64,000 nucleotides of DNA. Origin: Fermentibacter sp964564435. Its GTDB lineage: Bacteria; Fermentibacterota; Fermentibacteria; Fermentibacterales; Fermentibacteraceae. Below the pieces are notes generated by a model. The model was not told the origin of the DNA and did not search any database. It saw only the letters and a list, made by a program, of their open reading frames with translations. A program made the translations under genes and the position numbers. The DNA lies in NCBI GenBank assembly GCA_964564435.1, contig CAZMAT010000009.1:1-64000 (forward strand), written 5' to 3'. Shown piece after piece: positions 58,514 through 64,000 of this stretch. How positions within the stretch are numbered: position 1 is the first letter of the stretch; the number at the start of each line of letters is the position of its first letter.

Positions 58514-59953
58514 ATGCTGATCAACTACATCGCGATAGGGCTATATACCGCCGTGATCGTCGTCATCGGCATCATGGGCATGAGGAAGACCAGGTCGTTC
58601 GACGACTTCCTCCTGGGCGGTGGCAAGGTGGGCCCCTGGATGACAGCATTGTCATACGGCACGGCCTACTTCTCCGCGGTCCTCTTCATCGGATTCGCCG
58701 GCAAGATAGGCTGGAACTTCGGACTCTCGGCCCTCTGGGTGACCGTCGGCAACACCCTGGTCGGCACGCTGCTCGTCTGGCTCCTTCTCGGCAACCGCAT
58801 AAAGGAGACCACCACCGCCCTGGGCGTCCGGACGATGCCGGAATACCTGGAGGCCAGGTACGGCAGCCCGTTCTTCAAGGGCTACACCGCTCTTGCGATC
58901 TTCGTCTTCATGATACCCTACACCGCAGCCGTGTTCATGGGCCTGAGCTACCTGTTCGAGGTGGCGTTCCACCTGCCCTACGTCTACGTGCTGCTCTTCA
59001 TGGGCGTGTTCACGGCGCTCTACATGGTTATGGGCGGCTACAGGTCCATGGCCATGATGGACGTGATCTTCGGGCTCATCATGACAGTGGGCGTGGTCGT
59101 GCTGGTCTGGTTCTCCATCTCCTACGGCGGAGGGCTGGACAGGATCGTCGAGAATCTTCGCGGGATCGACCCCGGCCTGGCATCGCCCGTCGGGCCTCCG
59201 GGAGCCGTGCCGCTGTTCTCCCTGGTCTTCCTCACGAGCGTGGCTCCTTTCGCCATGCCCCAGCTCCTCATCAAGTTCTACGCCGTGAAGGACAGGGCCA
59301 CGATCAGGGTGGGCACAATCGCCTCGACCGTCTTCGCCCTGCTGATAGCCGGAACCGCGTACTTCACGGGCTCGCTCACCAGAGTCATCCTGAACCCTGC
59401 CACGGCGCCGGGGGCCTTCAGCCCCGAGGGCGCCCCCATGTACGACTCGCTCATGCCCGAGATGCTGGTGCGCGTGGTGCCTCCGGGTTTCGTCGTGTTC
59501 CTGCTGCTGCTGATCCTGGCCGCCTCGATGTCGACGCTGGCCTCGCTCGTGCTTATCTCGAGCTCCAGCGTCACCAAGGACTTCTACCACGGATTCGTGA
59601 ACAGGAATGCATCCGACCGCCGCCTCACGACCCTGAGCAGGATCTCGAGCGCCTTCTTCATCGCTCTTTCGATGATCCTCGCCCTGAGACAGCCCGCGGT
59701 CATCGTAACGATCCTGTCCGTGTCATGGGGGGCCACCGCATCGGTGTTCCTCGGCCCGTTCCTGTGGGGCATCCTGGGCAGGAGGATCGGGAAGCCCGAG
59801 GCTCTCGCCTCCTCGATCCTGGGCCTTGCGACATGCATGACGCTGTTCTTCGTCTGGGGGATACCGAAGGCGCCGCAGGCGGCCTCGGTGGGCATGATAG
59901 TCTCGCTGCTCGTGCCTGCAGTCTGCCTCTTCAGGAGGCGCCAGGCGGCCTAG
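58514..59953 (+). CDS. Sodium:solute symporter family protein
   Basis: A 479-residue transporter of the SSS family (PanF/PutP-like) with about 13 helices. Family landmarks: DDFLLGGGKVGPWMTALSYGTAYFSAVLFIG at the N terminus, RTMPEYLEARYGSPFFKG, MGGYRSMAMMDVIFG, and LLILAASMSTLASLVLISSSSVTKDFY, which carries the sodium-site Ser residues. The solute (carboxylate, amino acid or vitamin) cannot be told. Confidence 0.93.
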   Translation: MLINYIAIGLYTAVIVVIGIMGMRKTRSFDDFLLGGGKVGPWMTALSYGTAYFSAVLFIGFAGKIGWNFGLSALWVTVGNTLVGTLLVWLLLGNRIKETTTALGVRTMPEYLEARYGSPFFKGYTALAIFVFMIPYTAAVFMGLSYLFEVAFHLPYVYVLLFMGVFTALYMVMGGYRSMAMMDVIFGLIMTVGVVVLVWFSISYGGGLDRIVENLRGIDPGLASPVGPPGAVPLFSLVFLTSVAPFAMPQLLIKFYAVKDRATIRVGTIASTVFALLIAGTAYFTGSLTRVILNPATAPGAFSPEGAPMYDSLMPEMLVRVVPPGFVVFLLLLILAASMSTLASLVLISSSSVTKDFYHGFVNRNASDRRLTTLSRISSAFFIALSMILALRQPAVIVTILSVSWGATASVFLGPFLWGILGRRIGKPEALASSILGLATCMTLFFVWGIPKAPQAASVGMIVSLLVPAVCLFRRRQAA

Positions 59954-59973
59954 GGCGAGTCGAGGGAGATCTC

Positions 59974-60001
59974 CGAAGGCCGGGCGCGCGCCCGGCCTTC
60001 G
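59974..60001. terminator. Bidirectional terminator-like hairpin
   Basis: CGAAGGCCGGGC and GCCCGGCCTTCG form a perfect 12-bp stem with a GCGC loop, placed between the convergent symporter and VCBS-protein stops. No U-tract. Confidence 0.6.
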
Positions 60002-60008
60002 CCGCATC

Positions 60009-61838
60009 CTACTCCAGCACGGTGAAGCGCACGGTGCTGCCGACTCCTTCGGATCTCCCGACCGCCAGGTAGACGCCCGGGGGAAGCTCCCCGGGCTGGA
60101 TGGCGTGATAACCCGCCTGGCACTCGATCGGCCCGGTCTGGAACACCACCCGCCCCGCCAGGTCGTACACCGAGAGGTCCACGGCCGCCGCTGAAGGGAC
60201 GCCGAAGGTGATCGACAGGGCTCCCCTGGCGGGATTGGGAGACACCGGAAGGACTGCGAAGGATGCTGGCGGTTCCTCGCCATGCACGCCCAGCGAATTC
60301 CAGGTGATCGTCACGTCTTCGAGAACTGGTGCGACAACCATGCTGCTGGTCGACAGGATAACGCGGTACTGCAGGTAACTGCTGCTGTCTGACAGTATCC
60401 CTCCGAGTCCGCACGGTTCTTCGACGAGCCCCGACCATGCGCCCATCTCCGCCGGGTTGTCGGAAGCGCGGACCTGGAAGGTGACATGAGTGCCCATGGG
60501 AGTGTCCGCCGTCCAGGATATTGAAGCCCAGTCAGGATCGCAGCCGAGGTAGAGGATGCTGGACTCGAGCGTAGCCGGCGCGGCCGCGTACTCACCCAGG
60601 TCGTAGCACACGAAACCGTCTGCGCCGAAGGAAGTCACAGCGACTTCGTCCTGCACGCCGTCCTGGTCTATGTCGAGGTATTGCCCGCAGTAGGGATACT
60701 CCAGGTCGGCGGAGATGACATGCTTCATCCACGCTGTTCCCTCTCCGTCGAGATTCCTCCACAACCCGACATAGCATCCCAGCCCTGAGCTGATCCTGTT
60801 TCCGACGACATCCAGATCTCCATCGGCATCCAGATCGACGAGATCGACATGGTAACCTCCCATGCCGGGCTCCACAGTGTGGCATTGCCAGGAAGTCCCG
60901 CTCGCATCGAGGTTCTCGCACCATCCTATCATCGAGTTGCCGATCGTGGACGACACCAGCAGGTCAGGGTCGTCATCACCGTCTATGTCACCGGACTGTA
61001 TGTATGCCGGGCATCCGAAGTACCCCGAACTCGGGATGATGTGATTCTCCCATTCCTCCCCGGTGCCATGGGTATTGCGGAACCACTCGACGTGCGCATC
61101 CCAGATGAGGGTCAGGGCGATGTCGTTATATCCGTCCGAATCGATGTCCGTTATGCAGACGCCGAACGGGCCGTGCTCGCCGAAGTCGTATATGAGGTGT
61201 GGAGTCCATGCCGCTCCTCCTCCGTTGTCGTTTTCGCACCAATACAGGTCTCCGCCGTTTTCCTGGTGACATGCGATATCGATATCTCCGTCGCCATCGA
61301 TATCTCCCGTATCCGATTGGCTCGCCGCTGCAACCGGGATGGTCAATCCAGGCCACGATGAGCCCTGGGAGAAGTTCCTGTAAAGCCTCAGGGCGCCTCC
61401 CCAGTAGTCGCTCACTACGAGATCCGGGTCACCGTCACCGTCCAGGTCGTCGGAAACGACACACCCTACATCGAAGCCGGCCGGGACGGACGATATGAAA
61501 TGCTCGCTCCACCCGGGCTCAAGCAGACCAGGGTTCTCGTACCAGAAGAACCCTGATTCCGATATCCTCACGAGATCGTCGTCGCCATCACCGTCGATGT
61601 CTGCAGCGCAGATACCGCGTGCGGGTGCAGCGGAGCCGTCATCGATCCGGTACATCCCGCAATTAAGCGATATCGATCCCGGCACGTTGACCCAGTCGAT
61701 CCCGTCGCTGGCCGAAAACCCGCCCGTCCAGGAACCCGTCGGACCGGCAAACCCCGCTCCCCCCGACCAGTCGGTCTGTGTAGCGAAGTCGGCAGAGACG
61801 ACAACTGGGACCATGAACGCCAGCATCACTGCTCTCAT
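60009..61838 (-). CDS. Secreted FG-GAP/VCBS-repeat protein with C-terminal sorting domain
   Basis: A 609-residue exported protein. The signal peptide ends VVVSA; seven calcium-loop repeats of the DxDGDGDxDL type (DIDGDGDDDLV, DLDGDGDPDLV, DIDGDGDIDIA, DIDSDGYNDIA, DIDGDDDPDLL, DLDADGDLDVV, DIDQDGVQDEV) predict a seven-bladed integrin-like propeller. A beta module (LESSILYLGCDPDW to ITWNSLGV) and a FlgD/Por-type C-terminal domain (VSPNPARGALSITFG, YDLAGRVVF) follow. It is a paralogue of the next gene on the same strand, 54 bp apart. Confidence 0.9.
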   Translation of the reverse strand: MRAVMLAFMVPVVVSADFATQTDWSGGAGFAGPTGSWTGGFSASDGIDWVNVPGSISLNCGMYRIDDGSAAPARGICAADIDGDGDDDLVRISESGFFWYENPGLLEPGWSEHFISSVPAGFDVGCVVSDDLDGDGDPDLVVSDYWGGALRLYRNFSQGSSWPGLTIPVAAASQSDTGDIDGDGDIDIACHQENGGDLYWCENDNGGGAAWTPHLIYDFGEHGPFGVCITDIDSDGYNDIALTLIWDAHVEWFRNTHGTGEEWENHIIPSSGYFGCPAYIQSGDIDGDDDPDLLVSSTIGNSMIGWCENLDASGTSWQCHTVEPGMGGYHVDLVDLDADGDLDVVGNRISSGLGCYVGLWRNLDGEGTAWMKHVISADLEYPYCGQYLDIDQDGVQDEVAVTSFGADGFVCYDLGEYAAAPATLESSILYLGCDPDWASISWTADTPMGTHVTFQVRASDNPAEMGAWSGLVEEPCGLGGILSDSSSYLQYRVILSTSSMVVAPVLEDVTITWNSLGVHGEEPPASFAVLPVSPNPARGALSITFGVPSAAAVDLSVYDLAGRVVFQTGPIECQAGYHAIQPGELPPGVYLAVGRSEGVGSTVRFTVLE

Positions 61839-61892
61839 GGCTCACCCCAATCTGAAAACCCCGGGCAGTCCGGATCTGCGCCCAGCCCCCGT

Positions 61893-63695
61893 CTACTCCA
61901 GCACGGTGAAGCGCACGGCCTCGGAGCTGCCGCAGGCCCGCACGACGGCGTGGTATACACCCGGAACGAGATCGACGAACGTCACTGAGTGCCAGCCCGG
62001 AGCGTACCCCGATCCTGTTTCGGAAGCTACAATCCTCCCTGCCAGGTCGAGGATGGCCACGTCCGCCCTGCCTCCCTCCGGGAGCCCGAACTCGACCGAC
62101 ATCGTCCCTGATGAAGGATTCGGAGACACCGCCCTGAGTTCGAGCCCTGCGGGAGGCGCCTCTCCGGAAACCCCGAGGCTGTTCCACGATATCGTGACGT
62201 CATAGAGGACGGGGACGACGCCGGAGACCGTCCTGGAGAGTATTGCCCTGTACTGCACGTAGCTGTCGCAGTCCTCGAGAATGCCGGTGAGGCTGCCCGG
62301 GGTCGCGATCGGACCGGACCACTCCCCCATGTCTGTGAAATCGTCGGAGGATCTCACCTGGAAGGAGATGGACGTGCCGGATGGGGTGTTGGCCGTCCAG
62401 GTGATGCCTGTCCAGTCCGGATCGCAGCCGATATAGAGGATGCTGGACTCGAGCCAGGCCTCGGCGGGGCAGCCGAGCAGTCGGAACCACTTCAGCGAGC
62501 CCTCGTACAGATCGCTGACGAGCGCATCCTCGATGCCGTCCGAGTCCATGTCTCCCGCGCTCACGAATGCCACGCCAGTCGGCTGGACTTTGAAGGCATG
62601 CCAGGAGGAGCCGTCGTTCCGCATTATTACGCTGCCTTCTTCGAGCGACATCTGGCGGGAACCGCCGACCGCATCGCCGTCTCCGTCTCCGTCGAAGTCT
62701 GCGGCGGCGATCGATGAAGGCATGTCCAGAAGTCCATAGATCAGGTGATTCAGCCAGGAAGCTCCCTGGCCGTCAAGGTTCTCGAACCAGAGCATGTCGT
62801 CGGCAAGGATGTAGTGTGAGACGAGATCCATGTCGCCGTCGCCGTCTACATCAAGGATCTCGACCCTCTCCGGGTCGATATCGTCAGATACCGTAGTCAT
62901 GTCCCATGTTCCGGAGTCGTCGTTATCGTACCAGGACAGGCTCCCATATGTAGCGCTCGCAAAGTCGGAATCGCCGTCCCCATCGATGTCCCCGAACGAA
63001 CCGCCGAGGCAGCCCGCCGTGATCAGCGTATCCAGACCCCAGTCCAGCCCCGACCCGTCGAGATTGAGAGCGATGAAGACCGGACCGGCCGAGCTGCCGA
63101 AGAGGACGACGTCCTGATCGCCGTCCGGTTCGATGTCGACCGTTGCGAACCTGGACATGGAGGGGACTGAGTCGGGAAAATCGTGTTCCGACCATGAACC
63201 GCCCTGTCCGTCCTCGTTCTCCAGCCAGAAGAAGTAGTAGGTGGAACCCTCGCCGCCGGTGTAGAGGATGTCCTGGTCACCGTCGCCGTCCAGGTCGGAG
63301 CAGATCAGGTCATCAGACATCGAATGAGGAGAGAGATAGTGACTCTCCCATACCGTGCCCGAGCCGTCGTTCTCGAACCAGTAGAGATGATCGTTGTAGA
63401 TGTCACCCAGGCCGTGTATGAGATCGTTGTCGCCGTCGCCGTCCAGATCGCATACAACGGCCGCGCCGAACCCTGCGTTGCTCGGGATGACGGCATGCTC
63501 CGTCAGCTGGCGAAGGCTGGCGTATCCTGACTGATACAGGCATTCCGGCGAACAGGCCGAGAAGGTGTCATCCCATGTACCCACCGGCCCCGGTTCACCC
63601 GGGCCTCCGTTCCATGACGTCTGGGTTGCCGAATCGGCGAATGCCGGTACAGCCAGGAACAGAAGCGGGATGCAGATGGTTGATGCTGTTCTCAT
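61893..63695 (-). CDS. Secreted FG-GAP/VCBS-repeat protein, paralogue of the neighbouring gene
   Basis: A 600-residue exported protein with the same order as its neighbour: signal peptide (CIPLLFLAVPAFA), a W-N-G-G-P-G-x-P-GP start, and seven calcium-loop repeats (DLDGDGDNDLI, DLDGDGDQDIL, DIEPDGDQDVV, DIDGDGDSDFA, DVDGDGDMDLV, DFDGDGDGDAV, DMDSDGIEDAL). The shared LESSILYIGCDPDW module and a C-terminal domain (VSPNPSSGTMSVEFG, LDLAGRIV, ending RFTVLE) complete it. ATG 63695 is chosen as the start of the signal peptide; the frame is open further upstream. Probably a surface or released binding protein. Confidence 0.9.
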   Translation of the reverse strand: MRTASTICIPLLFLAVPAFADSATQTSWNGGPGEPGPVGTWDDTFSACSPECLYQSGYASLRQLTEHAVIPSNAGFGAAVVCDLDGDGDNDLIHGLGDIYNDHLYWFENDGSGTVWESHYLSPHSMSDDLICSDLDGDGDQDILYTGGEGSTYYFFWLENEDGQGGSWSEHDFPDSVPSMSRFATVDIEPDGDQDVVLFGSSAGPVFIALNLDGSGLDWGLDTLITAGCLGGSFGDIDGDGDSDFASATYGSLSWYDNDDSGTWDMTTVSDDIDPERVEILDVDGDGDMDLVSHYILADDMLWFENLDGQGASWLNHLIYGLLDMPSSIAAADFDGDGDGDAVGGSRQMSLEEGSVIMRNDGSSWHAFKVQPTGVAFVSAGDMDSDGIEDALVSDLYEGSLKWFRLLGCPAEAWLESSILYIGCDPDWTGITWTANTPSGTSISFQVRSSDDFTDMGEWSGPIATPGSLTGILEDCDSYVQYRAILSRTVSGVVPVLYDVTISWNSLGVSGEAPPAGLELRAVSPNPSSGTMSVEFGLPEGGRADVAILDLAGRIVASETGSGYAPGWHSVTFVDLVPGVYHAVVRACGSSEAVRFTVLE

Positions 63696-63741
63696 GGCGA
63701 CCCCCTGCCTTGAGAGCTTCATGCAAACCGACCAATGATCG

Positions 63742-63770
63742 ATGATAGGACACCTATTCACCTGAAGCAA
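63742..63770 (-). promoter_or_regulatory. Predicted promoter of the VCBS-repeat gene pair
   Basis: On the minus strand, TTGCTT (63765-63770) and TATCAT (63742-63747) are 17 bp apart, about 47 bp before the ATG at 63695. Confidence 0.45.
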
Positions 63771-63830
63771 GGCAAGCTAAAAAGCTGGCACCATGAAGAA
63801 CAGCGATCGATATTCCCGACGGGGTGAGCA

Positions 63831-64000
63831 ATGGATCTGTTGATTCCGGTTGTCATGCTCGCGCAGTCCGTCACCATGGACGTCTATCCGGCACAGTGGG
63901 CGGGATGGGTTCCCGACGAGCTCCTCTCCTCCGGCGACGAGATCACGCAGGACGTATCCCTCCCCGGGCTCCCGGCCCTCGTCGCGCAGACGGGCGTCCC
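63831..64000 (+). CDS. Partial secreted protein running off the window
   Basis: An open frame of 56 codons from ATG 63831 to the window end, beginning MDLLIPVVMLAQSVTMDVYP, a short signal-like N terminus. GGGGTGAGCA precedes the ATG. Divergent from the VCBS pair. Too little is visible to name it. Confidence 0.55.
   Translation, partial: MDLLIPVVMLAQSVTMDVYPAQWAGWVPDELLSSGDEITQDVSLPGLPALVAQTGV

Overview
The window is GC-rich (roughly 65 percent by eye) chromosomal DNA from an anaerobic, probably fermentative, Gram-negative bacterium. It carries outer-membrane and lipoprotein genes, five secreted proteins with FlgD/Por-type C-terminal domains, an NAD-linked trimeric [FeFe] hydrogenase with Rex, and a cytoplasmic [NiFe] hydrogenase with its maturation genes. 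No cytochrome or oxidase gene is seen. My inference is a candidate phylum of the FCB type (Fermentibacteria-like), but no ribosomal marker is present to settle it. A 100-N scaffold gap and a collapsed tandem repeat show that this is an assembled draft or metagenome scaffold.

Layout. 1-453: non-coding, with a 77-bp tandem repeat. 454-9751: transporters (EamA, MFS), a GAF/HD-GYP phosphodiesterase, a CHASE2 adenylate cyclase, and secreted SH3, M48, glutaminyl cyclase and hydrolase genes. 9748-15019: Nudix, a hypothetical protein paired with a radical SAM/SPASM enzyme, a FadL/PorV-like membrane protein, an SPFH protein and CutC. 14995-27889: a [NiFe]-hydrogenase island. From high to low coordinates on the minus strand it runs hypC-hypD-hypE, then a signalling cassette (two roadblock proteins, an MglA-type GTPase, a PATAN/DUF4388 protein and a DnaA-like AAA+ ATPase), then a V4R-like protein, small subunit, large subunit, ferredoxin protein, maturation protease, a C-terminal-only hypF and hypB. 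hypA is divergent. 27886-37120: tag, a C10 peptidase, a TetR-controlled RND operon with two adaptors, and a glycosyltransferase. 37408-39245: a secreted hypothetical protein, a structured 163-bp tandem repeat with an assembly gap, tRNA-Leu(GAG) and secG. 39449-42163: a large secreted beta-propeller protein. 42215-52149: an apparent operon driven from a promoter with a Rex operator: rex-hydC-hydB-hydA, then an iron-sulfur/hydrogenase-domain histidine kinase, a receiver, a receiver-kinase hybrid, a DUF4097 protein and a peptidoglycan amidase. 52174-64000: comB, a peroxiredoxin, a TlpA lipoprotein, an M28 peptidase, a lipoprotein, a metallo-beta-lactamase/rhodanese protein, a sodium symporter, two paralogous VCBS-repeat secreted proteins, and the start of a further secreted protein.

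How it works together. The [FeFe] complex (HydABC) should exchange electrons between NAD(H), ferredoxin and H2. Rex senses NADH/NAD at its promoter, and the hydrogenase-domain kinase made from the same transcript could report H2 or redox state to the receivers. The [NiFe] enzyme is made and matured from its own island. That island encloses a GTPase/roadblock/AAA+ module of a kind usually linked to cell polarity, which is the most unusual combination here.
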